This document shows positions 16,205 to 25,150 of a stretch of DNA of 64,000 bases, in pieces; the stretch's first letter is position 1; the number at the start of each line of letters is the position of its first letter. A program made the translations under genes and the position numbers. The notes beneath the pieces were generated by a model. The model searched no databases, was not told the origin of the DNA, and saw nothing but the letters and a program-made list of their open reading frames with translations. Source of the stretch: Phycisphaerae bacterium (lineage in GTDB: Bacteria > Planctomycetota > Phycisphaerae > Phycisphaerales > SM1A02); the NCBI GenBank assembly GCA_002716385.1, contig PBAX01000027.1, positions 62,001-126,000 on the forward strand, in the 5' to 3' direction.

Positions 16205-19143
16205 GATTCGTCTCCATCATCAAGATCACCAAGTCGTTCCTTCCTCGCTCGATTCTTGGCGGCCTTCAGACGACTCGCCATGTCATCGCCCGGCGGCTCC
16301 TCGGCCGGAGGGGATGGACGGAGCGTCGGCGGATCGGGCGTCTCAACTCCGGATGTCGCCGGGGTGGACTGCTCCTGCGTCGACGCACCGCCTCTCTTCC
16401 TACCGACGTCCACCGCCTGTCTTTTGGCAGCCTTCTTGCTTCGCTGCCAGGCGGAGATGGACGCCGCACTTCCTTCCTTCCGTGGTTCGGAGACACGAGT
16501 CAAGGCTTCCCGAACACGATCGGGATCGACGGCCAGTCTCCGGAATCCGACGTCAAGCAGCAGCAGCAGGGCCGCGAGAATCGACAGCATGTTCCAGGCC
16601 ACTCGTGCCGTCGATGGCATCACGAGTGATTCGCGATCGAACAGGTCGCCCGGCAGTTGATCATCGATCTCGAGTACACGGCCACCGGTCCGTTCCGCCA
16701 CTCGTTCAAGCAGCCCGGCATTGTCGACGAGATCACGATACTCATCGGAGTAGGCCCGACTCACCGCCGCCTGAATGTTGCCATCGATCAACTCGCCATC
16801 CGAATCACGCCCCGCGAAGTTCACATTCACGACCGAGGTGCCCGCCTGCTTCTGCTGGAAGTCGCCTCTATAGCGACCGGGCCCGACCTGCTGCAGATCC
16901 AACGGCACCGAATCACCGCCGGGAAGAATGACCTTCGCCTTGGTCTCAACGAAATTCATGAAGGCAACGTCAGAATCGACTGCCTCCATCTCGACCACGA
17001 ATCGACCACCACCTTCATCGAGGATGTTCAAGCTGAAATCAGTCTGTGATGAGGATCGCATCACCCAACGGATGGTCTGTTCCCAGAAGCTCGAGAATCG
17101 AGCCCATGAAAGCCATGAACTGGTCCACAGACCGTTCAGATCACTCGTGAAGGCGACGACCCGCCCCAAACCATAGTTCCACCAGGCGTACAGTGGATCC
17201 TGATAGTCACCGCTCTCGACAACGATGCCGACCTGCGCAAGCGATGGCCTGGCCGCGGTCAGCACGTATCCATCGATCGACGGCACAGTCACGGTGCCCT
17301 GCATCGGACCGGACGCGGCATCGGACACTCGAGTATCGAAACGGCCCTCCTGAATCAGAGAGCGACTGACAACCCTGGCTTCCTTGATGAAAATCTGGGG
17401 CAGCTCATTGGGATCCTCCACCTTGTAGAAGGATCCGCCGGTCATGGTCGCGATGCGTTCCATCAGAGCGGCATGCATGGGGTTGTTTCCATGGCCCCCG
17501 ACCATGACGGTCGTGCAGGTCACCTTGTTCTCGATGTATTGATCGATCAGTGAAACCGGAGGTGATTGAGGATCGCCATCCGAGATGATGATGGCATGAC
17601 GTTGACCGGCCTCGACCGCAAGCAATCCCTCCAAGGCCTTCTCCATGGAAGGCGTGAAGAACTGCATGTCGCCGAATCTCAGTTTGCGAGCCGCCGACAA
17701 CGCCGCTTGTCGATCACCGACCTCCTGCATGGGCAGCACCCACTTCGCGCCACCACCCCCCTTCTCGATGATGCCAACCTCATCAGAAGCGTTGAGCGTC
17801 TCGATGGCCTCCTCCGCCACCCGCTGACCCCAGTAGTTCCCCTGCGGCATCTCGCAGGAATGGACGATCAGGGCCAAGGCGCCCTTGACGAGCTGCCGCT
17901 CGGCGGGCGGATCCATCTGCACCGGAATGGCCGGTGCCAGATTCGAACCGATCCAGCCTCCGGCTCCGAAACCTTCCGGACCACCCGACATCAACAGTCC
18001 ACCACCCGTGTCCTGCACATAGGCGTGAAGATCCTTGACCTGAGACTCGTTGAAGTCCCATCGCGGCACGCCTGCCAGAACAATGGCATCGAAGCCGAGC
18101 AACCCGACGACTCCACCTGTGAGACCGGCGGGCACGGTGCGTAGGGCTCGTATGCCGACGCCTTCGAACGCCTGCTGGAGGGCTTCACCGGCACCTTCTC
18201 CTGTTTCGACGATGAGTATGGAGCCGGATCCAGAAACGAACGTCACTGCGGATGCCGTGTTGTTCGTGCTTATCCTATCGGCGCCCGGTATGGATGGTTC
18301 ATAGCTGGCTTTGAACTGCAGTGGACCGGTAGAAGTCGCATCCACCGTCAGACGTTCAACATGGACTCCCCCCTGAAGACTCAACGGCATGGCATGTCCG
18401 GGTTCATCACCGTTCAGATCGACCAGTACTCCGTCACTTTCCAGAACCAGTCGCCCGTTGGACGGTCCACGACTTCGAAGCACCAACCTCAGTTCGATCG
18501 ACTGCCCGACCCGCGCGCGTGAAGGAGCGATCAGTCGATCGAAGAGGACTTCATCCTCATAGGCGTATCGGATTGGAAGCACATCGATCGGGAGACCGCT
18601 TTCACGCGCAAGCTCAGCCGTTTCCAGAAGATTTCCGATCGTCTCATTGCCGTCACTGATGAGCACGATGCGATTGGCAGTATCCCTTGGCAGCAGCCCC
18701 TTCGCCAGTTCGATTGCTCGAGACAGTGATGATTCCGTCACATCAGCAGGACCATTCCCGAGACTGATGACCGATGCAGGATCGGGCATCGCGGTCGGAA
18801 CAGCGTCACGGCCGAACTGGATCACGGCCAATCGGTCATCGGGCTCACGCCCCGGCCCCTCGGCTGCCTCCTCCAACCATGACACGGCCCGCTCCATCTG
18901 CCTTCTCGGAATGGAGCGGCTTCGATCCACGATGACCGCCACCGTAAGCCCATCGGAGCGATCCTCGAAGACAGGCTCCGCCATCGCAATGGCCAGCACC
19001 ATGATGAGAAGGCTTCGGGTGATGCCGATGAACCACCATCGACGAGGAGAAAAGGCCTCGCGACTGCGACCAAGCCACCACCAGCATGGGATCAGTAGAA
19101 ACGCCAGAAGAAGCCAGCCGGATTGTTCGAAGTAGATCGGCAC
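16201..19143 (-). CDS. Large VWA-domain membrane protein
   Basis: 980-residue membrane protein of the MoxR/VWA operon. Two N-terminal helices (about 8-26 and 37-56) are followed by a VWA domain with the metal site DRSRSIPRR and ISDGNETIGNL. Next come a beta-sandwich region, a glutamine-amidotransferase-like fold (LIVETGEGAGEALQQAF, GFDAIVLAGVPRWDF, GGGLLMSGGPEGFGAGGW) and a second VWA-like part with HAIIISDGDPQSPP. A hydrophobic helix near residue 880 precedes a highly charged, proline-rich C-terminal tail of about 80 residues ending RKERLGDLDDGDES. This domain order is known in planctomycetes but has no assigned function. It starts 72 bases after the permease-NHL stop and overlaps MoxR by four bases. 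Confidence 0.85.
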   Translation of the reverse strand: MPIYFEQSGWLLLAFLLIPCWWWLGRSREAFSPRRWWFIGITRSLLIMVLAIAMAEPVFEDRSDGLTVAVIVDRSRSIPRRQMERAVSWLEEAAEGPGREPDDRLAVIQFGRDAVPTAMPDPASVISLGNGPADVTESSLSRAIELAKGLLPRDTANRIVLISDGNETIGNLLETAELARESGLPIDVLPIRYAYEDEVLFDRLIAPSRARVGQSIELRLVLRSRGPSNGRLVLESDGVLVDLNGDEPGHAMPLSLQGGVHVERLTVDATSTGPLQFKASYEPSIPGADRISTNNTASAVTFVSGSGSILIVETGEGAGEALQQAFEGVGIRALRTVPAGLTGGVVGLLGFDAIVLAGVPRWDFNESQVKDLHAYVQDTGGGLLMSGGPEGFGAGGWIGSNLAPAIPVQMDPPAERQLVKGALALIVHSCEMPQGNYWGQRVAEEAIETLNASDEVGIIEKGGGGAKWVLPMQEVGDRQAALSAARKLRFGDMQFFTPSMEKALEGLLAVEAGQRHAIIISDGDPQSPPVSLIDQYIENKVTCTTVMVGGHGNNPMHAALMERIATMTGGSFYKVEDPNELPQIFIKEARVVSRSLIQEGRFDTRVSDAASGPMQGTVTVPSIDGYVLTAARPSLAQVGIVVESGDYQDPLYAWWNYGLGRVVAFTSDLNGLWTSSWLSWARFSSFWEQTIRWVMRSSSQTDFSLNILDEGGGRFVVEMEAVDSDVAFMNFVETKAKVILPGGDSVPLDLQQVGPGRYRGDFQQKQAGTSVVNVNFAGRDSDGELIDGNIQAAVSRAYSDEYRDLVDNAGLLERVAERTGGRVLEIDDQLPGDLFDRESLVMPSTARVAWNMLSILAALLLLLDVGFRRLAVDPDRVREALTRVSEPRKEGSAASISAWQRSKKAAKRQAVDVGRKRGGASTQEQSTPATSGVETPDPPTLRPSPPAEEPPGDDMASRLKAAKNRARKERLGDLDDGDES

Positions 19144-19215
19144 GAATCGCCTGCATTCAATGGAGATCGGTCAGGTGATAGCTGATCATACCCATGATCC
19201 TGTCCGCCATTCCCC

Positions 19216-21720
19216 TCATCGACCACCCTGATCGGGAACGATCTTCAGGATTCGGTTATTACCGCTGTCAAGAGTCAGGAACGCTCCGTCAATCCAACTG
19301 ACCGCCCATGGATCACGCAACTGCCCATCACCCCATCCCCATCCTCCCGCATGCCCCACAACCGCTCCAGATGGTTCCAGCCAGATGATTCGATGTGAAC
19401 CTGTGTCGCTGACGATCAATTGGCCCAAGGGCGACACGTCGATTCCAAACGGAACCTGGACGATCTGATCGATACCGCCCTGGTGAACGACCTCGATGGC
19501 GGATGAGGGCAGGTGTACTCGCTGGATCCTTCTGTTTCTCGCATCAGCCACGAACAGTTCCTCACCGTCATTGGAGATCGCCAACGACTGGGGACGATCA
19601 AACTGCCCCGGCTGTGAACCAGGACCGCCGATAGCCCGTACCCAGCTCCCATCCGCATCGAACACCTGTATGCGATCATTCCCTCCGTACTCGGATACGT
19701 ACACCAGATCATCAGGTCCGAATGCGATGTCCGTTGGATAGATGAATTCACCGTCACCGGTTCCGTACTCTCCGAATGAACGAATCAATGTCCCGTTGCG
19801 ATCGTAGATCATGATTCGGTGTTCATGAGTATCCGCCACCCAGACAGTCCCGTCGGGCGCCACACTGATTCCAGTGGGTCTCCCGCGTTCGATGCGCGGC
19901 ATCTGCCAAGAGTTCAGCGGTCGCCCCTTGGCATCGAGATGTTGAACACGACCGGATTTCTCAACCGTGTAGATGTCGCCCGATCGCTGATCGACGGCCA
20001 TGGCACGCGGATAGTCGAATGATCCCTCCGAGCGACCCGGTCCACCCACGATCGAATGCACATTGAGACGATCGGTTTCAGGCGAGGTTTCCGAACATCC
20101 CGGAACCAGCATCGGTGGAATCAACATCAAGGCGAGACAGAGCATCGACTGTATTCGGAATCCACGGAGCACCCGACCGATGACCGCGAGCCCGATCGCC
20201 ACGATCCAACCCGAGATCAGCAACAGGGCAAGCACAGCGATGACCGTTTCCGGCCTCTGGTAGTGCATGGCGTTCAGAAGCGTCACGCTCACGGGCGGTG
20301 AAACAGAAGGTGGTGACAATCTCATCGAGACGGGGATCTCCCCCATGGCAAGCAGCGTGCCGATAGCACCGATTCCCAGCGCCACCAACCATGTTCTTGG
20401 ACCATCCGCCAACCACGTACCCGACTGCATGCGGGAAAGATCTCTCAGTGCGGCTGGCTCCGAACTGACGACCCATCTGGCTCCCAGTGCGGCGAGACCA
20501 CCGAACTTGGCCAGCCATGCCATCTGAAGGGCGACGCCACTGCCAAGCAGCCAGATTCGGAAGCCGGCACCGGGACATATGTTCACGGCGGCGATCACCG
20601 CCGTGGCCACGAGTGATCCTGGAACGAACAGGCAGATGATCCACGTGATCGACAGGGCTCCGACCATCGCCCTCACTGCGCGACGCTGGCTACGAAGCAA
20701 TCCAATCAAACCAAGATAGACCAGAGCGACCAGAAGTCCGACCAGGAAGCAGCGGGCGGTATCCCGCAACAGCGCCGGACCGTGCGCTTGCCAGAGAAGA
20801 GGAAAACCCCTGTCTAGATTCAGGAAGACGAGAAGATTCGGCAGCAGCGTCGTCAGAGCACAGACACACGACATGAATGCGACGGGGCCGATACCGATGC
20901 GATGATCTCCTGGTGACGCGTCGTCTACCGGTCGACCCAACGCCCACCAGGCGACGACGGCACCGATGCACGCCATGATGGCGGCTGGAAGAATCAGCCA
21001 GAACATTGCTGACACCGGTGCATTGACAGCCGTCAGCGACCGCAACTCGTTGCCGACCGTGAAGACTCCGGCAAGATCGAAGCTGATTATGTTTCCGAAG
21101 ACGAGAACCGCGACCAGCAACAATCCAAGCAGAAGACCACCTCGCTCATGATGCCATCTTGCCCAAATCCGTTGCCAGTGTCCTGCACCGTCGGATCTGA
21201 GTTGATCAGTGCGAACACTCGGCCACGTGGCCGCGGCCGGCGCCACACACAAGCTCACCAGTGGCCATGACCATGACACCAGCGCGACGCCCAGCGTCAC
21301 TTGTCTCCCCAGACCTATGGCATCCATCGACTCGAGCCAACCGAACAACCAACTGCCCGATGGCCAGGTCTGCCACCATGCGTAGAACAAGGCGTACGAG
21401 GGAACGAGAAGGGGCAGAAGAATCAACGCGAGCAGCACATACCGACGAAAGGACCCGGACAGACCCCTTGATCGATTGGAGTGCATGCAGGCACCAAGCA
21501 TTCGACCGGGAATCCATCCCAAGGCGACCGCCCCGACCGCCACTCCGATCGACCAGACAAGCGTCCTCAACGACAGTTCCAATGGATCGTTCAACAAGGC
21601 GCCTTCGAACGCCGACGGTTCCCCTGATGCGAACCCACGCACCACCAGCCCGAACGCCGGCAGCCAGACGACCAGAAGGCCAAGAATGATCGACGTTGCG
21701 GCCAGGCTACGACGGATCAT
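19216..21720 (-). CDS. ABC permease (FutB/ThiP-like) fused to an NHL beta-propeller
   Basis: 834-residue protein, two modules in one frame. Residues about 1-520 carry some 12 hydrophobic helices arranged as two halves, as in iron(III)/thiamine-type permeases; the second half has LLAMGEIPVSMRLSPPS and TLLNAMHYQ, which match that group. The cytoplasmic EAA loops that dock the ATPase are degenerate: DQLRSDGAGHWQRIW in the first half, LRDLSRMQSGTWLADGPRTW in the second. Residues about 526-542 form an extra hydrophobic helix ending LVPGC, exactly like a lipoprotein signal peptide. Six NHL-type blades follow to the end. The start at 21720 has GAGGAG six bases upstream. An internal ATG at 20145 could start a free lipoprotein but lacks a ribosome-binding site. 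The solute-binding lipoprotein gene overlaps upstream. Confidence 0.82.
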   Translation of the reverse strand: MIRRSLAATSIILGLLVVWLPAFGLVVRGFASGEPSAFEGALLNDPLELSLRTLVWSIGVAVGAVALGWIPGRMLGACMHSNRSRGLSGSFRRYVLLALILLPLLVPSYALFYAWWQTWPSGSWLFGWLESMDAIGLGRQVTLGVALVSWSWPLVSLCVAPAAATWPSVRTDQLRSDGAGHWQRIWARWHHERGGLLLGLLLVAVLVFGNIISFDLAGVFTVGNELRSLTAVNAPVSAMFWLILPAAIMACIGAVVAWWALGRPVDDASPGDHRIGIGPVAFMSCVCALTTLLPNLLVFLNLDRGFPLLWQAHGPALLRDTARCFLVGLLVALVYLGLIGLLRSQRRAVRAMVGALSITWIICLFVPGSLVATAVIAAVNICPGAGFRIWLLGSGVALQMAWLAKFGGLAALGARWVVSSEPAALRDLSRMQSGTWLADGPRTWLVALGIGAIGTLLAMGEIPVSMRLSPPSVSPPVSVTLLNAMHYQRPETVIAVLALLLISGWIVAIGLAVIGRVLRGFRIQSMLCLALMLIPPMLVPGCSETSPETDRLNVHSIVGGPGRSEGSFDYPRAMAVDQRSGDIYTVEKSGRVQHLDAKGRPLNSWQMPRIERGRPTGISVAPDGTVWVADTHEHRIMIYDRNGTLIRSFGEYGTGDGEFIYPTDIAFGPDDLVYVSEYGGNDRIQVFDADGSWVRAIGGPGSQPGQFDRPQSLAISNDGEELFVADARNRRIQRVHLPSSAIEVVHQGGIDQIVQVPFGIDVSPLGQLIVSDTGSHRIIWLEPSGAVVGHAGGWGWGDGQLRDPWAVSWIDGAFLTLDSGNNRILKIVPDQGGR

Positions 21721-22780
21721 CCCGTCTCCTCGTTTCGATCGCCTCGATGATTGCATTCACCGCGATGACATAGTTTTCCGCCGCGTGATTGAGATCGGTC
21801 TTCATGGGTTGGGAAACCGACAGTTCTGGATACTCGCGGGCGATTTCAGGCTTGATGGGGATGTTGCCCGAAACGGACTCGGCCAAAGCTCTGGCAACCG
21901 TGTCGGAAAGAAGGAAATCGACCAGCTTCCCCGCATCGGGATTGCTCGAACCCGTCACGATCGCCACCGTGTTGGGCATCATGAATGTGCCCACCGATTC
22001 GACCGGCCCCACCGCCTTCATGACCAGTTGGGCACCAAGTCGATTCGCCGCTCTCACGTCATCGGCATCCGTCAGACCGATCATGGCACGTCCGGACTGC
22101 ACCTCCTCCACCACGGCGGCATTGCCACCAGGAAGAATGTCGACATCATTGGCAACCAGACCGGCCACCCATGTCTCGTATCCCACTTCATCGCCATTCT
22201 GCAGATACCAGCTTCGCAATGCAGCCAGTTGACCACCAGTTGTGCCGAACCGCGGATCCGCCATGACGATCTGGCCACTCCATTCCGGTTCAACCAGTTC
22301 CTGAAGGGAATCGGGAATCGAGGCCGGGGACATCCTCTCGGGATCGAATACGAGAACTCGTGGCCGCGGCGAAAAACCGAACCAGCGATGGCCCGGATCC
22401 TTCCATGTTGCTTCCCATGCATCGACCGTGTCGGATTCATGCGCTGCCAACAGCCCCTCGTTGGCCAACTGAATGGTCATGAATGCCTCTGAAGACCAGA
22501 AGACATCGGCAATCGCATTGTCCCGCTCGGCCCGGATCCTCTCCACCAGTCCCGTGGTCTTGGTCGCCTCGGTATCCCCGACCATCAGAACCGGAATCCC
22601 AGTCTCTTTCGTGAACGCCTCGAGAATTGGTCTGGCCACATACTCGTCCGCCGACACGTAGACGACGACCGGCTGCGCATCCTGTTTGCAACCGGGCAGA
22701 ATCGCGGCATGAAACAGAAAGGCGAGGAGAATACTACGTCTTATCAGCTTCCTGACCGGACTGTGGCTTGCTCGGCTCAT
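21707..22780 (-). CDS. Extracellular solute-binding lipoprotein (iron(III)-type family)
   Basis: Lipoprotein of 357 residues, the periplasmic binding component of an ABC importer. The signal sequence KLIRRSILLAFLFHAAILPGC ends in a lipobox cysteine. The mature part has VVVYVSADEYVARPILEAF, DVFWSSEAFMTIQLANEGLL, IVMADPRFGTTGGQLAAL and GRAMIGLTDADDVRAA, as in the FutA/FbpA-like cluster. I do not see the clear tyrosine pair that binds iron in FbpA, so the substrate may be something other than ferric iron. The start at 22780 has AGGAG upstream and lies 47 bases inside the end of the coiled-coil gene. It overlaps the permease-NHL gene by 14 bases; no ATPase gene is nearby. Confidence 0.84.
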   Translation of the reverse strand: MSRASHSPVRKLIRRSILLAFLFHAAILPGCKQDAQPVVVYVSADEYVARPILEAFTKETGIPVLMVGDTEATKTTGLVERIRAERDNAIADVFWSSEAFMTIQLANEGLLAAHESDTVDAWEATWKDPGHRWFGFSPRPRVLVFDPERMSPASIPDSLQELVEPEWSGQIVMADPRFGTTGGQLAALRSWYLQNGDEVGYETWVAGLVANDVDILPGGNAAVVEEVQSGRAMIGLTDADDVRAANRLGAQLVMKAVGPVESVGTFMMPNTVAIVTGSSNPDAGKLVDFLLSDTVARALAESVSGNIPIKPEIAREYPELSVSQPMKTDLNHAAENYVIAVNAIIEAIETRRRDDPS

Positions 22781-24527
22781 CCGACTGCTCCTGGGTTGGT
22801 TTCGAAGCTTCCTTGCCCGCATCCGACTTGACCGCCTCATCGACCGCATCCGGATCGGCGAAGTAGTGCTTCAAGGCATCGTGGTACTGCCTCGGGAGCG
22901 TATTGTCCTCCATCGCCTCATCGAAACCTTCACGGGCAGCCTGCTGCGCCTGCTTGAGTGTCATCTTCGACTCGCCGATCTCCTGATCCTGCTCAACCTT
23001 GGTGCGAGACACGACCGGACCATCGACGATCTCACCCGCGTCATTTTTCCTGACCATGCCGGTCTCGGTTTCCTGCACACCTGCCGAAGTCCCCATGCCA
23101 TCCTGACCAAGTCCCGGCTTGTTGAGCGCTTTCTGGGAAGCCAGCCCCTGCCCGAGCTTCTGGCACTGCGATTCACACGACTTCTGAGCGGACTTTGCCT
23201 GATCGAGCATCTTTTTGAGCTGACCCAGCTCGTCAAGCGTCTTCTGCCCCTGGCTCGAGGAACCCGGCGAAGACTTCGACTTCTCACCCTCACTGTCACC
23301 CTTCTTGTCACCCCCCGAGCTGCATTGCTTGCATGCCTGGTCGGATGCCTGCGCCAGATCCTTGAGCAGCTTGCTCGCCTGCTCCTTCGAATCCGCCATC
23401 TCCTGAAGGGATTGCTTCTGGGATTCGTTGAGCTCGTCGGCTTGGTCGATCGCTTCCTTCATCGCCTCGGGATCTGCAGCCACATCCGGATCCAGACCGG
23501 CCTGCCTGAGCGCATCCTCCATCGACTGGCGGTCCGAGGACATCTCATCAAGCTGTTCCGCCAGTTTCTCAAGATCGTCCGCAGCCTGCTGACGTTCCTG
23601 AGCTGTCATCTCCCCTGATTCGATCTTCTCCTCCAACCGAGAGAACGCCTCCGCGGCTTTGTCGAATTCGGATTTCGACAAGGCCTCCACGAACTCCTGC
23701 ACCGGCGAATCGTCGGCTGCCTTGAGCGCACCAAGGGAATCCTCGATGGTCTCCATCGCCTTGCCTTCAGGACCCTCGAGAATCTTCTCGAGCTGTTGGT
23801 TGAGAAGCGTCACTCGCTTCAACGCCTCGCGTCGAATGGCCTGTTCATCATCCTTGTTTTCCAACGATGCCGTCGTCTCGGTATCCATTTCCTCGAGGGC
23901 CTCGGTCATGGCCTCGGACAATCTGGAATCCTCCTTGATCACATCCATCGTCGCCTCGAGCGATTCGGATGCCTGCCTTCGAACCTCGACGAGATTCACC
24001 TCCCGGGTCTGGCCTTCCTCGGAAACCAGATCCCACTGACCGAACATCGTGAAGAGGACCGCCAGCAGGAAGAGCAATGGTGATGCCCACCAGAAGGCTG
24101 GCGGCCTGACGGGGAAGCGACGACGAGCGGATTCACGCGTCTGCGACGAAGCCGCGACCTTGCCTGCGTCATCGATGACGGCAACGGAAAACGGATCTTC
24201 GTTTCCACGACAGGCGACCGCCGAAGAAAGACGATCCTTGAGCCCGAGACGCCCATCGACCTGTCGAGCGGTCTCCAGTTCATGCAATCGGCATCTCAGC
24301 AAGCCGGCTGCACCGACACCCAGAGCCGTGACGACACAGAGCGCGATCACAAGCGACCAGGGAACCCAGGGCTGAGCCCCGAAACGATCGACGATCGACA
24401 AGGTCAAGGCCACCAAGCCCAGCCACCAGCAGGCCATGACCAGCCATGCCAAACCCCGGTTCAGGCGTTGGCGGCGTTGTACACCTCGTATCAGGCTTGC
24501 GATGTCACGTTGATCCTTCGAGTCCAT
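22734..24527 (-). CDS. Coiled-coil membrane protein of the VWA operon
   Basis: 597 residues. The N-terminal part has two helices (about 28-48 and 56-80) and a third near 150-170 (FWWASPLLFLLAVLFTMFGQ). The rest is a very acidic, glutamine/lysine/alanine-rich coiled coil, with a low-complexity GSEGEKSKSSPGSSSQGQ stretch and clustered cysteines (QACKQC, KSCESQCQ). This resembles the DUF4175-like proteins that accompany MoxR/DUF58/VWA genes, but sequence identity cannot be judged by eye. The ATG at 24527 has GGAG five bases upstream; an ATG at 24551 is possible. It is probably a scaffold partner of the VWA proteins, which is inference from position. Confidence 0.75.
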   Translation of the reverse strand: MDSKDQRDIASLIRGVQRRQRLNRGLAWLVMACWWLGLVALTLSIVDRFGAQPWVPWSLVIALCVVTALGVGAAGLLRCRLHELETARQVDGRLGLKDRLSSAVACRGNEDPFSVAVIDDAGKVAASSQTRESARRRFPVRPPAFWWASPLLFLLAVLFTMFGQWDLVSEEGQTREVNLVEVRRQASESLEATMDVIKEDSRLSEAMTEALEEMDTETTASLENKDDEQAIRREALKRVTLLNQQLEKILEGPEGKAMETIEDSLGALKAADDSPVQEFVEALSKSEFDKAAEAFSRLEEKIESGEMTAQERQQAADDLEKLAEQLDEMSSDRQSMEDALRQAGLDPDVAADPEAMKEAIDQADELNESQKQSLQEMADSKEQASKLLKDLAQASDQACKQCSSGGDKKGDSEGEKSKSSPGSSSQGQKTLDELGQLKKMLDQAKSAQKSCESQCQKLGQGLASQKALNKPGLGQDGMGTSAGVQETETGMVRKNDAGEIVDGPVVSRTKVEQDQEIGESKMTLKQAQQAAREGFDEAMEDNTLPRQYHDALKHYFADPDAVDEAVKSDAGKEASKPTQEQSDEPSKPQSGQEADKT

Positions 24528-24559
24528 GTCTGCTCCACGGAGATCCGACATGTCTGATT

Positions 24560-25150
24560 CTACTCAGGGGAATCAACTCGAGGCAGTTCTCTTGCCGGAG
24601 AACGGTTTTTAAGCCGTCTGACGATCCCTATGACCAGACAGCCCAGCCCCAGAGGTCCGGTCAATGCGGCGACGATGCCTGCGAAGATGATCGGCGTGAC
24701 GATTGAAGCTATCGAGGAACGACCAATCGCGAAGACCTCGCGACCATTCGTGTCATCACCCGGGCTTCCAATCAGCTGCCATGGGCCTGCATCGAGCTCC
24801 GCGGAGCCGATGTAGAACCCACGTCTGGTACCCATGGAGTACGAGGCCTTCACCATGGGATTCCTCTGGATGTCGACTTCATGACCATCTCGACTCGACC
24901 GCAACACCAGGTTCATCGTCGGGACTTCAGGGGATGCCAGGAACTCCCCATCGAAGCTCGAGACCGGTTCATATGAGATGTACATGGTGCCGGGCGCTTC
25001 CATCTCGAAGTCATGACCGCCCGGCATGACGACCTGCTTGAGATCGAAGCGTGCGACCGACCAGGCTACCCCGGTCACCACAGATGCAATCGAGACGAGA
25101 ACGAGGATGATGCCCAGAATGATCCAACCTCTTCCCGAAGACTGGCTCAT
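24560..25150 (-). CDS. Small two-helix membrane protein, unknown
   Basis: 196 residues. One hydrophobic helix near the N-terminus (WIILGIILVLVSIASVVTG) and one near the C-terminus (PIIFAGIVAALTGPLGLGCLVIG) enclose a beta-rich domain of about 115 residues that should face the periplasm (GTMYISYEPVSSFDGEFL, RGFYIGSAELDAGPWQLIG). The C-terminal tail is basic. I do not recognise a named family. It overlaps nrnA upstream by four bases and is 32 bases from the coiled-coil gene, so it belongs to the same transcription unit. Confidence 0.7.
   Translation of the reverse strand: MSQSSGRGWIILGIILVLVSIASVVTGVAWSVARFDLKQVVMPGGHDFEMEAPGTMYISYEPVSSFDGEFLASPEVPTMNLVLRSSRDGHEVDIQRNPMVKASYSMGTRRGFYIGSAELDAGPWQLIGSPGDDTNGREVFAIGRSSIASIVTPIIFAGIVAALTGPLGLGCLVIGIVRRLKNRSPARELPRVDSPE

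Noticed and set aside
20145-20147. Internal ATG as the start of a separate NHL lipoprotein
   Set aside because: The signal peptide after it is convincing but no Shine-Dalgarno or stop precedes it, so I report one fused gene and list this as the main alternative.
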